A stretch of 64,000 nt of DNA from Clostridia bacterium (GCA_017558825.1 JAFYTO010000010.1:62001-126000); one strand, 5' to 3'. Numbered from the stretch's first letter, positions 18,614 to 28,529 are shown. Numbers and translations: made by a program. The notes: generated from the letters alone by a model not told the origin.

Positions 18614-19237
18614 TTACATAAATGATGAGTATAATTCTTCTAAAGGCTTTGCAATTTCTAGGCTTGCAAAGATTTCGTTAAGAGGGTTAAATTCGTAAAC
18701 GTAACTTAAAACGTCTGTTGCAAGTAAGGCTTCATTTATGCCTTTAAATAAAATTTGACCTTCTAAGAAAGTGTTAAAGAACGCCATAACAGCCAATACT
18801 AAGCCAATAGTTATAGCAGCATTAACTAAAGCGCCTAAAAAGTTGTCAAAGAAGCCAATAAGCTTACATCTTCTACACTTTTTAGAAATTTTTAATATTA
18901 ATTTTCTTAAAAGTTGCAAAATTATATTGTAGACAGCAAAGCATAAAATTATTAATATGCCGTATGCTAAATACGTTGCAACAAGCACCATAACTGCATC
19001 AACGCCAGCAATTTTTGAATAGCCAAGCAAGCCCATTACCCAGTCAATAGTTTCGTTTAGCCAGCCCCATTTTACAAAAAGCGAACTAACGGTTAAAACT
19101 GAAAGCAACCCTGCTCCGCCAATGCAAGCAATAACTAAAACTACGTTTATTGTTGATTCAAAAAATCCGCGCTTAGCACCATAAATTATAAAACCAAGCA
19201 CAAATGCAATTACTAAAATGTCAATTAAAATATACAT
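18614..19237 (-). CDS. CvpA-family membrane protein
   Basis: About 207 residues with four membrane segments; the N-terminal ILIDILVIAFVLGFIIYGAKRGFFES is the CvpA signature (hydrophobic helix followed by G-x-KRGF). CvpA relatives have been tied to colicin V production and envelope maintenance; the molecular role is unclear. It starts 16 bases after glnS on the same strand. The ATG at 19237 follows a GGGGGG stretch, which probably acts as ribosome site; an in-frame TTG two codons earlier is less likely. Confidence 0.75.
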   Translation of the reverse strand: MYILIDILVIAFVLGFIIYGAKRGFFESTINVVLVIACIGGAGLLSVLTVSSLFVKWGWLNETIDWVMGLLGYSKIAGVDAVMVLVATYLAYGILIILCFAVYNIILQLLRKLILKISKKCRRCKLIGFFDNFLGALVNAAITIGLVLAVMAFFNTFLEGQILFKGINEALLATDVLSYVYEFNPLNEIFASLEIAKPLEELYSSFM

Positions 19238-19253
19238 AAACAACCCCCCAAGG

Positions 19254-20879
19254 TTATTTTTTAAATCCGTCTTTTAATGAAACTATTTCGGAAAGAACTA
19301 TTTTTCCATTCTTAACCATCTTTTTATAATAGCCCTTTCTTAATAATTGGAAGCTTAAATTTTCAGGGCAAGTTTCAATATATTTTTCAGCTTTGCCTAA
19401 AAATTTAGTAACGCTATTATAATTCATACGCTCGCTAAAATCTTGGCCTGCATACTCGGCATCTTTTAAAAGATAGTCGTACTTTCTAATTTCAACGTCA
19501 ACGGCATTATTTGCATCAACCCAATGGATTGTACCTTTACATTTAATACCGCTTGTGTCTTCACCAGAACGGCTTTCAGGAACGTATGAACATAAAAGTT
19601 CTTTAATAGTTCCGTTATCATTTAATAAAACGTCATCACATTTAATAATATAAGCGTTCTTAAGTCTAACGTAGCCGTCTTTTTTAAGCCTAAAGTATTT
19701 TGGCGGTGGGCAAAGTGAAAAATCTTCACTGTCAATATAAATGTTTTTAGAGAAAGTTATAGGACGTTTTTTAGGCTCTTCGTCATTAGGATTAATATCA
19801 AAGTCTAAAACCTCGCCGTCTTTATCATAGTTAGTTATAGTAACCTTTATAGCGTTTTCAACCGCCATTGCCCTTTCAGCGTTTTGGTTAAGATAATCTC
19901 TAATAAAGTGCTCTAAATAACTAATTTCAATTTCACTATTCGCTTTTGCAACACCAATTTCTTCGCAGAAATTTTTGAGTGCGTCCGCAGGAACGCCACG
20001 GTTGCGTAAACCTGTTAATGTTGGCATGCGTGGGTCGTCCCAACCTTCAACAGCCCCGTCTTCAACAAGTTTTTTAAGATATCTCTTACTCATTACGGTG
20101 TTTGTAATGTTAAGCCTTGCAAATTCAATTTGGCGTGGTTTGTGGCTAACGCCTGTATTTTCAATAGTCCAATTATAAAGCGGACGGTGGTCTTCAAACT
20201 CTAAAGTGCAAATAGAGTGAGTTACTCCTTGCATACTATCGCAAATAGGGTGCGCAAAGTCGTACATTGGATAAATACACCATTTGTCACCCGTGCGGTG
20301 ATGCGTTGCCCATAAAACTCTATAAATAACAGGGTCACGCATGTTAATGTTTGGCGATGCCATATCAATTTTTGCTCTTAAAACCTTTTCGCCGTCCTTA
20401 TACTTACCGTTTTTCATATCGGTAAAAAGTTGCAAGTTTTCTTCAATGCTTCTATTTCTATAAGGGCTTTCTTTGCCTGGCTCTGTTAAAGTTCCGCGCG
20501 TAAGTCTAATTTCCTCCGCAGTTAAATCGTCAACGTAAGCCTTGCCGTCTTTTATAAGTTTTACTGCAAGTTCGTAAATTGTATCAAAAAAGTCAGAAGC
20601 GTAATGAACTTCGCTCCACTTAAAGCCAAGCCACTCAATATCTGCCTTAATGGCGTTTACAAATTCCGTTTTTTCTTTTGACGGGTTAGTATCGTCAAAA
20701 AACAAATTGCAAAGACCGTCATATTTTTTAGCCGTGCCAAAATTAAGGCACAAGCTTTTTGCGTGGCCTATATGAAGATAGCCGTTAGGTTCTGGTGGAA
20801 AACGCGTGTGAACGGAGTTTACCACACCGCTATCTAATTCTTCGTTAATAATTTCTTCAATAAAATTCTTTGCTTCCAT
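19254..20879 (-). CDS. glnS: Glutaminyl-tRNA synthetase
   Basis: Class I synthetase of 541 residues charging tRNA-Gln directly. It shows RFPPEPNGYLHIGHAKS near the start, the DDTNPSKE segment, and VMSKRYL as the KMSKS-like motif, followed by the C-terminal beta-barrel anticodon-binding domains. Clostridia often rely on the GatCAB route instead, so having glnS is worth noting. No T-box is seen upstream. It is cotranscribed with cvpA. Confidence 0.95.
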   Translation of the reverse strand: MEAKNFIEEIINEELDSGVVNSVHTRFPPEPNGYLHIGHAKSLCLNFGTAKKYDGLCNLFFDDTNPSKEKTEFVNAIKADIEWLGFKWSEVHYASDFFDTIYELAVKLIKDGKAYVDDLTAEEIRLTRGTLTEPGKESPYRNRSIEENLQLFTDMKNGKYKDGEKVLRAKIDMASPNINMRDPVIYRVLWATHHRTGDKWCIYPMYDFAHPICDSMQGVTHSICTLEFEDHRPLYNWTIENTGVSHKPRQIEFARLNITNTVMSKRYLKKLVEDGAVEGWDDPRMPTLTGLRNRGVPADALKNFCEEIGVAKANSEIEISYLEHFIRDYLNQNAERAMAVENAIKVTITNYDKDGEVLDFDINPNDEEPKKRPITFSKNIYIDSEDFSLCPPPKYFRLKKDGYVRLKNAYIIKCDDVLLNDNGTIKELLCSYVPESRSGEDTSGIKCKGTIHWVDANNAVDVEIRKYDYLLKDAEYAGQDFSERMNYNSVTKFLGKAEKYIETCPENLSFQLLRKGYYKKMVKNGKIVLSEIVSLKDGFKK

Positions 20880-21034
20880 AATTACTGCCGTTTTATGCGA
20901 ATATTTGCAAAAATTCTTTTTGATTTAGCAAATGCTGCCCTATTTTATATCGTTTATCTTATTCTATCACATTTTTTTATAATAATCAATAAATTTTCGT
21001 TTATATTATAATACTATTTAAAGCCCTTTTTTAC

Positions 21035-21063
21035 TTGACATATTTGAAATAATTTAATAAAAT
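21035..21063 (+). promoter_or_regulatory. Sigma-A promoter of glyS
   Basis: TTGACA (21035-21040), 17-base spacer, TAAAAT (21058-21063), about 30 bases before the start codon. Confidence 0.85.
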
Positions 21064-21092
21064 TAAATTCAATATAACAAGGAAGGTGCATT

Positions 21093-22493
21093 ATGGCAAA
21101 AGAAAGAGCAGTTACTATGGAAAAGTTAGTAACACTTTGCAAAACTAGAGGCTTTATTTTCCCTGGTAGCGAAATATATGGCGGTCTTGCTAACACTTGG
21201 GACTACGGCCCACTTGGCGTAGAACTTAAAAACAACGTTAAAAAAGCTTGGTGGAAAAAATTTATTCAAGAAAATAAATACAACGTTGGTTTAGACGCAG
21301 CTATTTTAATGAATCCGCAAACTTGGGTGGCTTCAGGCCACTTAGCAGGGTTTAGCGACCCGCTTATGGACTGTAAAGAATGCCATGAAAGATTTAGGGC
21401 AGATAAACTTATTGAAGATTGGGTTAAAGAAAACAACTATACTTTAGAAAAGGGTATTGATGCGTTTACTCACCCTGAAATGAAGGCGTTTGTTGAAGAG
21501 CACAACATTGCTTGTCCAACTTGCGGTAAACATAACTTTACTGACATTAGGCAATTTAACTTAATGTTTAAAACTTTCCAAGGCGTTACGGAAGATAGCA
21601 AAAACACAGTTTATTTGCGTCCTGAAACTGCACAAGGCATTTTTACAAACTTTGTTAACGTTCAACGCTCTCAAAGAAGAAAGGTTCCTTTTGGCATTGG
21701 CCAAGTGGGCAAATCGTTTAGAAACGAAATTACACCAGGCAACTTTATTTTTAGAGTTAGAGAGTTTGAACAAATGGAACTCGAATTCTTCTGCAAGCCT
21801 GGCACAGATTTAGAATGGTTTGACTATTGGCGTTCTTTCTGCCACAAATGGCTTTTAGATATTGGTTTGAATGACGAGTATATTAGGCTTCGTGACCATT
21901 CCCCTGAAGAACTTTGCTTCTACTCAAAAGCAACTACTGACTTTGAGTATTTATTCCCATTTGGTTGGGGCGAGCTTTGGGGCGTTGCCGATAGAACTGA
22001 CTACGACCTTACTCAACACCAAAACGTGTCTAAAAAAGATTTATCTTATTTTGATAGCGAAACTGGTGAAAAATACGTGCCTTACGTTATTGAACCTTCA
22101 CTTGGCGTTGAAAGATGCGTTTTAGCCGTACTTTCTAATGCGTATGATGAAGAACCTGTTGGCGAAAATGACGTTAGAACGGTTATGCACTTACACCCTG
22201 CCCTTGCTCCGTTTAAGGCTGCGGTATTGCCGCTTTCTAAAAAGCTTTCGGAAAAAGCGCTTGAAATCTACGACGAACTTTCTAAACACTTTATGGTGGA
22301 TTACGACGAAGCAGGCTCTATCGGTAAAAGATATAGGCGTGAAGACGAAATTGGAACACCTTTCTGTATTACTTATGACTTTGAAAGTGAACAAGACGGC
22401 TGCGTAACAGTTCGTGATAGAGATACTATGGAACAAGTTAGACTTCCAATTAGCGAACTTGTTTCCTATATTGAAGAAAAAATTAAACTCTAA
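21093..22493 (+). CDS. glyS: Glycyl-tRNA synthetase, dimeric (eukaryote-like) type
   Basis: Class II enzyme of 466 residues, the single-chain homodimeric form rather than the split alpha/beta form. Visible features: [20 protein letters not shown] near the start, zinc-type Cys pairs CKECH and CPTCG, motif 2 region with [20 protein letters not shown], motif 3 with [11 protein letters not shown], and a C-terminal anticodon-binding domain from about 365. Start ATG 21093 has an AAGGAAGG site. Terminator at 22499. Confidence 0.95.
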   Translation: MAKERAVTMEKLVTLCKTRGFIFPGSEIYGGLANTWDYGPLGVELKNNVKKAWWKKFIQENKYNVGLDAAILMNPQTWVASGHLAGFSDPLMDCKECHERFRADKLIEDWVKENNYTLEKGIDAFTHPEMKAFVEEHNIACPTCGKHNFTDIRQFNLMFKTFQGVTEDSKNTVYLRPETAQGIFTNFVNVQRSQRRKVPFGIGQVGKSFRNEITPGNFIFRVREFEQMELEFFCKPGTDLEWFDYWRSFCHKWLLDIGLNDEYIRLRDHSPEELCFYSKATTDFEYLFPFGWGELWGVADRTDYDLTQHQNVSKKDLSYFDSETGEKYVPYVIEPSLGVERCVLAVLSNAYDEEPVGENDVRTVMHLHPALAPFKAAVLPLSKKLSEKALEIYDELSKHFMVDYDEAGSIGKRYRREDEIGTPFCITYDFESEQDGCVTVRDRDTMEQVRLPISELVSYIEEKIKL

Positions 22494-22498
22494 TTTTT

Positions 22499-22524
22499 AA
22501 GGCGGAATTTTTCCGCCTTGTTTT
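22499..22524 (+). terminator. Terminator of glyS
   Basis: AAGGCGGAA and TTCCGCCTT around a TTT loop, then GTTTTATAT. It ends only 11 bases before the birA start. Confidence 0.7.
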
Positions 22525-22534
22525 ATATAAAAAT

Positions 22535-23308
22535 ATGGAATTTGAACTTTCAAAAACAACTTTGCAAAACTTAATAGATAAAAACTTTGATGAAATTGTT
22601 GTTTTAAAAGAAACTCAATCAACAAGTGATTTGTGTAAAGACCTTGCTTTAAAAGGCACAAGTTCCGCCATAGTAGTTAGCGAAAGCCAAACAAAAGGCA
22701 GGGGCAGGCTTAACCGTGAGTTTTATTCGCCAAAAAATAAGGGTGTTTATTTGAGCTTACTATTACGCCCAAATTTAAAAATGGGCGACGCTTTTAAAAT
22801 TACAAGTTTTTGCGGTGTTGCTACAGCTAACGCAATAGAAAGTTTGGCTAATGTAAAAGTAGGTCTTAAATGGGTTAACGACCTTTTTATAAATTCTAAA
22901 AAAGTTGGCGGTATTTTAACGGAATCTGCAATAAATGCCGAAACGCGCACGCTTGACTACGTTATTATTGGCATAGGCGTTAACGTTTATAATGACAACT
23001 ACCCTGACTTTATTAAAAATGTTGCCACTAACATTGAAAAAGAAAGTAACAAAAAAATTGATAAAAACGAACTTATAGCAAAAATTGTAAACAATTTAAA
23101 CGAGCTTGAAAGCGCGGTTATAAGCGGAAATTATTTAAAGGAATATACTAATAGGCAAGTTATTTTAAACAAGCAAGTTAAGGTTGTTTTGCTTAATGAA
23201 GAATTTTACGCAACGGCAGTTGGAATTGATGAAAACGGCGCATTAATAGTTAACAAAAACGGCGAATTAAAAACCATAACCGCCGGCGACGTTTCTATTA
23301 GGTTTTAA
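22535..23308 (+). CDS. birA: Biotin--[acetyl-CoA-carboxylase] ligase, without HTH domain
   Basis: Attaches biotin to carboxylase carrier domains through biotinyl-AMP. The 257 residues hold ETQSTSD, the biotin/ATP loop SQTKGRGRLNREF (GRGRxxR-type) and LKWVNDLF, then a C-terminal SH3-like domain. The N-terminal DNA-binding domain of repressor-type BirA is absent, so it is an enzyme only. The ATG at 22535 has no Shine-Dalgarno sequence and comes just after a TATATAA sequence and the glyS terminator; leaderless expression or readthrough is likely. Confidence 0.9.
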   Translation: MEFELSKTTLQNLIDKNFDEIVVLKETQSTSDLCKDLALKGTSSAIVVSESQTKGRGRLNREFYSPKNKGVYLSLLLRPNLKMGDAFKITSFCGVATANAIESLANVKVGLKWVNDLFINSKKVGGILTESAINAETRTLDYVIIGIGVNVYNDNYPDFIKNVATNIEKESNKKIDKNELIAKIVNNLNELESAVISGNYLKEYTNRQVILNKQVKVVLLNEEFYATAVGIDENGALIVNKNGELKTITAGDVSIRF

Positions 23309-23332
23309 TTTTACTAAAAATTAAATTATATA

Positions 23333-23361
23333 TTGACACAACTAAAAAAATCTATTACAAT
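23333..23361 (+). promoter_or_regulatory. Sigma-A promoter of the SDR gene
   Basis: TTGACA (23333-23338), 17-base spacer, TACAAT (23356-23361). It shows that the coding region starts downstream at 23390. Confidence 0.85.
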
Positions 23362-23389
23362 AAAAACAAAAAATAAAAGGAGTTTTATT

Positions 23390-24190
23390 ATGGGCTTTTT
23401 AACAGGAAAAACTGCCATTATTACGGGGGCAGGCTTTGCAACTTTATCAAACGGCAAATGTGGCTCTATCGGCTACGGTATTGCAACGGCTTACGCTAAA
23501 GAAGGTGCAAACCTTGTAATTACAGGCAGAAACGTAAAAAAATTAGAAGATGCAAAAGCAGCGCTTGAAAGCGCTTACGGCATTAAAGTGTTAACCGTTC
23601 AAGCAGACGTTAACGCAGGTGCTGACAACAAAGAGGTTGTAGATAGCGTTATTAAACAAACTATTGACGCGTTTGGTAGAATTGACGTGTTAATTAACAA
23701 CGCGCAAGCATCGGCTTCAGGCGTTACGCTTGCAAACCACACCACTGAACAATTTGACCTTGCTATGTATAGCGGTTTATACGCAACTTTCTACTATATG
23801 CAAGCGTGCTATCCATACTTAAAAGAAACAAAAGGTAGCGTTATCAACTTTGCAAGTGGTGCGGGTTTATTCGGCAACTACGGTCAATGTGCATACGCTG
23901 CTGCAAAAGAAGGTATTCGCGGACTTTCAAGAGTTGCTGCAACTGAATGGGGTCCGGACGGTATTAACGTTAACGTTATTTGCCCTATTGCGTGGACAAG
24001 CCAACTTGAAAACTTTGAAAAAGCATATCCAGAAGCGTTTAAGGCAAACGTTAAAATGCCACCTATGGGCCACTTTGGCGACCCTGAACTTGAAATTGGT
24101 AGAGTTTGCGTTCAACTTGCAAGCCCTGACTTTAAGTATTTGTCAGGCGAAACTTTAACACTCGAAGGCGGTATGGGTTTAAGACCATAA
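23390..24190 (+). CDS. SDR-family NAD(P)-dependent oxidoreductase
   Basis: Classical short-chain dehydrogenase of 266 residues. The Rossmann glycine motif (ITGAG...GYGIATAYA) has an insert of about ten residues compared with the usual TGxxxGxG. NNAQ stands in place of NNAG, and the catalytic set appears as S in NFASGAGLFG with YAAAKEG (Tyr, Lys). LTLEGGMGLRP closes the protein. The start at 23390 follows AAAAGGAG; earlier in-frame codons overlap the promoter. Its own promoter and terminator make it monocistronic. Substrate unknown. Confidence 0.88.
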   Translation: MGFLTGKTAIITGAGFATLSNGKCGSIGYGIATAYAKEGANLVITGRNVKKLEDAKAALESAYGIKVLTVQADVNAGADNKEVVDSVIKQTIDAFGRIDVLINNAQASASGVTLANHTTEQFDLAMYSGLYATFYYMQACYPYLKETKGSVINFASGAGLFGNYGQCAYAAAKEGIRGLSRVAATEWGPDGINVNVICPIAWTSQLENFEKAYPEAFKANVKMPPMGHFGDPELEIGRVCVQLASPDFKYLSGETLTLEGGMGLRP

Positions 24191-24204
24191 TTAAATTTAA
24201 AACC

Positions 24205-24231
24205 AAAAGAGCGGTTAACCGCTCTTTTTTT
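24205..24231 (+). terminator. Terminator of the SDR gene
   Basis: AAAAGAGCGGTT and AACCGCTCTTTT, perfectly palindromic, followed by TTTGTTTTT. Confidence 0.85.
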
Positions 24232-24247
24232 GTTTTTGAAAAAAATA

Positions 24248-24276
24248 TTGACATATGCCTAATTTATAAATATAAT
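24248..24276 (+). promoter_or_regulatory. Sigma-A promoter of the lipoprotein gene
   Basis: TTGACA (24248-24253), 17-base spacer, TATAAT (24271-24276): a consensus promoter. Confidence 0.88.
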
Positions 24277-24331
24277 AATAGCAGTATAAGTTTTTTTGCT
24301 TATTCATAAGCAAATGACTTTTGGAGGTTTT

Positions 24332-26629
24332 ATGAAAAAATTATCTAAATGTTTTTTAGCCGTAATGCTTGCACTCACTATATCGTTTAGTGGCGCTTGT
24401 AAATGCGATATGACTGGTGGTGGCATTAGCGCGGCTTATTACTACTGCGTAAACAAACTTGAAAACGCAGACCTTTCCTTTAACTTTGACGGTAATGCGC
24501 AAGGCGCAACGTTAACGAGTTTAGAAACAAACGCTAACGGCGATTTAATTTACACTTGCGAAGAAGGCGACTATTATCAAGACGAAGGCTGGCACACCTA
24601 CTTTGGTTGGCAAACTTTTGAACTTGAAGACTTATCTAAACAAGCGCGTATGAGAATTGACGACCTTACTCAAACCGTAACCGTTTTAAATAAGTTAGTT
24701 GTATTTAACGGCGTTACCGCACGCTACATTGGCTATGACGAAGCAAACGATGTTGTTACTGGCTTTATCGGCTACATTCATAACGACTATATTCAAGATC
24801 AAGACGAAGGCATTGATAGTGACATTGTAAAGGAAGGCGTTGGTTCTACTGACGGCGGTGAGTATGTTGACCCTAACGCCCTTTTACCTAAAGATACTTT
24901 AACGGGCGCAGTATATATTAAAATTTACGATGAAGACGGCGTTGAAGTTGTTGAATTTTCAACTTTTGAATATTTAGGAAAGTATTATGAAGACCCAAAC
25001 AAAGGCCGTTACCTTTACACGTATATTAAGAACTCTCCACAAAAAGAATATATCGTTGAACGCTCTACTTTATTTACAAACGCTTCAAGTTTAGATATTT
25101 TAGAAAACGAAGGCACAAGTTCTATTTTTAGAGCGATAAAACAAGACGGCAAGTTTGTTGGTAGCAAGGCGGAATTTGACTATTCTAAATCTAACCCACT
25201 TGTTAGTGGCGAAGCCTTTGTTGAATTAGACAAGGGTTATTACGTTTTAGACCTTGCCGACGAAACAAACCGCTATTTTAGCATTGGCTATGGAAGCTAT
25301 GACTTAAGCGATGAGGCCGAAGCAAATGGTGAGCATTATTTACCATTAACTATGCTTAAAGGTTGGGACAGTATAGTTCACTACGTTGAAGATAAAAACT
25401 ACGATAACGTTATAGACCAATTTGACTATGAAGCAACAGTTCAAGGTCCAATTGATATAAGTGATGACGACTATATTTTACTTGACAACGGCAAAAAGAT
25501 TACGGCAGGCATGCTTTGGAGTAAAGAAGACGGCTTTATTACACTTAATAACGCCGGCGCTCCTAATGACGACGTGTATTACACTAAAGAAGACGGCACG
25601 GTTATTCCATACACCGAATTCCAAGAATATGCAAATAACGCAGATTACGAATTCTTATGTTTTACTGAGATTCCTATTATTCCTTTCCCTGTGCAAGGAA
25701 GTGCCGACTTTGGCAAACTTATTAGCGGCGGTATAAAGACTTCAATTTACGGCTATCATGGTGGCGGCTCATCAGGCGGTGTCGTTGAATCTACACCGAG
25801 CGGTGGCGTTGAATCTGCACCAAGTGGAGAAGGCGAAACTGCCCCTAATGGTGGCGAAGAAAATAACGCTCCAACACAATCTACTATGAGTTTATGTTTT
25901 GATTTTATGGTAGAAAACGGCCTTACTATTAGCGGTTTTGGCGCGGGCGAACTTTACACTTATAACGAAACTGCAAAAACTCAAAGAAATGCAATGGTTC
26001 AAGCCCAATTTAACGCGGCGTTTAACTACGACTTTAACGCACAAGGCGTTAGCGATTTAAAAGATAAAATTGTACAAGACACTAAAGACTTTGTTTCTAA
26101 CTGCCGTACTTACTACACAACTTTTGAGCGTATGATTAGAAAGAATATGCCTAAACTTGAAGAAGGTGCGGGCTTAGTTAACCTTGAAAATGCGGCAAAA
26201 GGCACGTTTGCAGTAACTAACGGCAAGTTTGATTTTAGTAACGTTTCAATAACTGTTCCTAAACATATTTTACTTCAAAGTGGCGAAACTTACGGCATTA
26301 AAGTTTACCTTACAGGCGCAAAAGACGTTGAAGTGGAAGGCGTATTTAACACCTTTACTTACAACAAGCAAGAAACTATTTGCGTTGGCAATAGTAACGT
26401 TGTAATTCCTGACGTAACTGAAGGCGAATACATTGTTAAAGCCGTATTTGGCAAAATTAAAAACGGTAGGTTTATGGAACTTTCAAGTAACGTTTTCCTT
26501 GACTCTAGTGCTTTTGAAACTATTCAAAAGAGCGCTACTATTGACGGTAACAACTACGATATTACTATTGAAAATTTAGGCGGACGCTTTATGATGACAA
26601 GCGTACTTAACAACGGCGCAAACTCTTAA
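24332..26629 (+). CDS. Large secreted lipoprotein of unknown function
   Basis: 765 residues. A signal peptide (MKKLSKCFLAVMLALTISF) ends in a lipobox, SGAC, with C23 as the expected lipidated residue, so it should sit outside the cell on the membrane. The mature part is acidic and rich in Tyr, Asp and Gly. A Gly/Ser/Glu/Pro-rich linker lies near 480-520 (repeats of the type ESAPSGG). The C-terminal 240 residues include helical and beta-rich parts. I recognise no domain. The start at 24332 follows TTTGGAGG; a further in-frame ATG at 24296 is unlikely. A dehydrogenase gene follows 16 bases later. Confidence 0.8.
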   Translation: MKKLSKCFLAVMLALTISFSGACKCDMTGGGISAAYYYCVNKLENADLSFNFDGNAQGATLTSLETNANGDLIYTCEEGDYYQDEGWHTYFGWQTFELEDLSKQARMRIDDLTQTVTVLNKLVVFNGVTARYIGYDEANDVVTGFIGYIHNDYIQDQDEGIDSDIVKEGVGSTDGGEYVDPNALLPKDTLTGAVYIKIYDEDGVEVVEFSTFEYLGKYYEDPNKGRYLYTYIKNSPQKEYIVERSTLFTNASSLDILENEGTSSIFRAIKQDGKFVGSKAEFDYSKSNPLVSGEAFVELDKGYYVLDLADETNRYFSIGYGSYDLSDEAEANGEHYLPLTMLKGWDSIVHYVEDKNYDNVIDQFDYEATVQGPIDISDDDYILLDNGKKITAGMLWSKEDGFITLNNAGAPNDDVYYTKEDGTVIPYTEFQEYANNADYEFLCFTEIPIIPFPVQGSADFGKLISGGIKTSIYGYHGGGSSGGVVESTPSGGVESAPSGEGETAPNGGEENNAPTQSTMSLCFDFMVENGLTISGFGAGELYTYNETAKTQRNAMVQAQFNAAFNYDFNAQGVSDLKDKIVQDTKDFVSNCRTYYTTFERMIRKNMPKLEEGAGLVNLENAAKGTFAVTNGKFDFSNVSITVPKHILLQSGETYGIKVYLTGAKDVEVEGVFNTFTYNKQETICVGNSNVVIPDVTEGEYIVKAVFGKIKNGRFMELSSNVFLDSSAFETIQKSATIDGNNYDITIENLGGRFMMTSVLNNGANS

Positions 26630-26645
26630 TTTACATTTGACGAAT

Positions 26646-27590
26646 ATGAAAATTACTGTACTTGATAAAATTTCATTTACTAACGGAGACCTTGACTTAA
26701 GTTGTTTTGACGCATTTGGAGCGGTAGATTATTACGACATTTTGCCTAAAAACGAAGTGGCTATGGCAGTAAAGAACAGCGACATTGTTGTTTGCAACAA
26801 AACTGTTTTTGATAAAGAACTTATTGACAAATGCCCTAACTTAAAGTTCATTGGCTTAACGGCAACGGGTTTTAACAACGTTGATACGGCTTACGCCAAA
26901 GAAAAAGGAATTGTTGTTTGTAACGTTCCTAACTACTCTACTAGCGACGTAGCTCAACACGTTTTTGCTTTTATTTTGAACTATACTAATAAGGTTAGCG
27001 AATACGACCAAACTGTTAAGCAAGGTTTATGGAAGCAAAGCAAAACTTTTTGTTACTTTAATATTCCGCTTGTTGAACTTGCAGGCAAAACCATTGGCGT
27101 TGTAGGTTACGGCAACATTGGGCGTGAAGTTTGCAAAATTGCATCGGCATTTAATATGAACGTGTTAGTTTACAACCGCACAAAAAAAGATATGCCGTAT
27201 AAGCAAGTTGATAAAGAAACTCTTTTAAAAAATAGCGATTTTATTACTTTGCATTGTGCTCTTAATGAAGACACGAAGTGCTTTATAAATAGCGAAAGCC
27301 TTTCTTTAATGAAAAAGAGTGCCGTTTTAATAAACACGGCACGCGGTGGAGTTGTTGATGAGCCTGCACTTAAAACTGCACTTGAAAACGATACTATAGC
27401 ACACGCTTATTTAGACGTTTTAACCGTAGAACCAATGCAAAGCGACTGTGTTTTATATGGGCTTAAAAACGTAACCTTTACACCGCACATTGCTTGGGCA
27501 CCTACAGAATGTAGGCAACGTGTTGTAGAATTGGTTGCAAAAAATATAAGCGCCTTTTTAAACGGCAACCCAATAAACGTGGTTAATTAA
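26646..27590 (+). CDS. D-2-hydroxyacid dehydrogenase (glycerate dehydrogenase-like)
   Basis: NAD-dependent oxidoreductase of about 314 residues. The Rossmann motif VVGYGNIGREVCK is near 145. Catalytic residues follow the family pattern: Arg in NTARGGVVDE, Glu in LTVEPM and His in TPHIAW. The closest types are hydroxypyruvate/glycerate reductases. No ribosome site precedes the ATG at 26646 (a TTG at 26637 is the alternative), so translation may depend on coupling to the lipoprotein gene 16 bases upstream. Terminator at 27600. Confidence 0.85.
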   Translation: MKITVLDKISFTNGDLDLSCFDAFGAVDYYDILPKNEVAMAVKNSDIVVCNKTVFDKELIDKCPNLKFIGLTATGFNNVDTAYAKEKGIVVCNVPNYSTSDVAQHVFAFILNYTNKVSEYDQTVKQGLWKQSKTFCYFNIPLVELAGKTIGVVGYGNIGREVCKIASAFNMNVLVYNRTKKDMPYKQVDKETLLKNSDFITLHCALNEDTKCFINSESLSLMKKSAVLINTARGGVVDEPALKTALENDTIAHAYLDVLTVEPMQSDCVLYGLKNVTFTPHIAWAPTECRQRVVELVAKNISAFLNGNPINVVN

Positions 27591-27599
27591 ATAAAAATA

Positions 27600-27627
27600 A
27601 AAGACGGCTAACTAGCCGTCTTTTTTA
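27600..27627. terminator. Bidirectional terminator after the dehydrogenase gene
   Basis: AAGACGGCTA and TAGCCGTCTT around a short loop, with A-run before and T-run after; it serves both converging genes. Confidence 0.85.
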
Positions 27628-28470
27628 TTCTTTTATTTCTTCAAAGCCACCGTATTTTTTTATAAAATACTCAACAAATTGCCAAGTTTTTGGATAATCG
27701 TCAAGCCCGGTAAACTCTAACTCTTCACCGTCTAATTTAAGCGTAATTGTCCAAGCGTTTTCAAGCGTTGGAGTAGGGTTTGAGTTATATTTACTATTCC
27801 ACTCAGGCAAGCAAAAAAGTTCAAGTTCCGCTAAAACTTCTTCTTTTGTAGGCGTAAAATCAATGCGCCTTCCGCTGTTAGATTTTATTAAAATGTCGCC
27901 GTCAAAATTAATTGCAAGTTTTTTAATTCCGCCAAAAGCGTTGCCAAAATTAAAGGTAAAGCGTTTGAGAGTTTGCAATTTTTTATTAAACTCTTTAACG
28001 GCTTTCATTAAAACAACCCTTTCTTTAATGCTATCTTTAAACGCCCTAATTCCGTTGTTATATATAATTTGCCTTGTGTCCATTTTGCCTATTGCGGAAG
28101 AAAAATAGTTCCCACTTTCGTTAAAATCAACGGTGCAAAAATACACTTCTTTAATGCCTTTATTAACTAAGTTTATAGCGTAGGTTATATCGCCTATAAC
28201 TTCACTTTCCGTTTTGTTTACGCAAACTACCCCGCCAAAATACACTTCGTAACTTTCGCCGTTACTTTCATAGTAAAGTTTTGGCTCTATATCGCTTTTC
28301 ATTTTAAGTGCGCTACTAATAATATAGATGGCGCTTTTTGTTTTAGCGTTATATTCTAACTTATCCTTTAATATTTTTACGCGCGAGGGAAAGGTTACTA
28401 TATTAGTTTTACTATCTATTAAAATTTGTTCGCTTTCGCTTATCTTTAACATATCACTAAACGTTTTCAT
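27625..28470 (-). CDS. Hypothetical protein, apparently leaderless mRNA
   Basis: About 281 residues, soluble, mixed alpha/beta; I do not recognise the family. The C-terminal part (WTITLKLDGEELEFTGLDDYPKTW...FVEYFIKKYGGFEE) looks like a small domain where a ligand or protein is bound, but this is a guess. The ATG at 28470 lies only seven bases after a TATAAT (28483-28478) with TTGCTT 17 bases upstream, and no ribosome site fits, so translation probably begins at the 5' end of the mRNA. The longer frame from 28506 would overlap the promoter. Confidence 0.65.
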   Translation of the reverse strand: MKTFSDMLKISESEQILIDSKTNIVTFPSRVKILKDKLEYNAKTKSAIYIISSALKMKSDIEPKLYYESNGESYEVYFGGVVCVNKTESEVIGDITYAINLVNKGIKEVYFCTVDFNESGNYFSSAIGKMDTRQIIYNNGIRAFKDSIKERVVLMKAVKEFNKKLQTLKRFTFNFGNAFGGIKKLAINFDGDILIKSNSGRRIDFTPTKEEVLAELELFCLPEWNSKYNSNPTPTLENAWTITLKLDGEELEFTGLDDYPKTWQFVEYFIKKYGGFEEIKE

Positions 28471-28477
28471 TTTAATT

Positions 28478-28506
28478 ATTATAACAAAAAAAGCGCATAA
28501 AAGCAA
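28478..28506 (-). promoter_or_regulatory. Promoter of the leaderless hypothetical gene, inside a terminator
   Basis: TTGCTT (28506-28501), 17-base spacer and TATAAT (28483-28478) on the minus strand. The -35 lies in the terminator hairpin of the upstream activase gene and the spacer includes its T-run. Confidence 0.75.
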
Positions 28507-28524
28507 TAATTACTTTTGCGCTTT
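28485..28524 (-). terminator. Terminator of the glycyl radical operon
   Basis: AAAGCGCAAAAG and CTTTTATGCGCTTT pair with one bulge, followed by TTTTTTT, right after the activase gene. Confidence 0.75.
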
Positions 28525-28529
28525 AATTT

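Noticed and set aside
23333..23389. Upstream start for the SDR gene
   Set aside because: The segment contains the -35 and -10 boxes and no ribosome site; the start at 23390 has AAAAGGAG.
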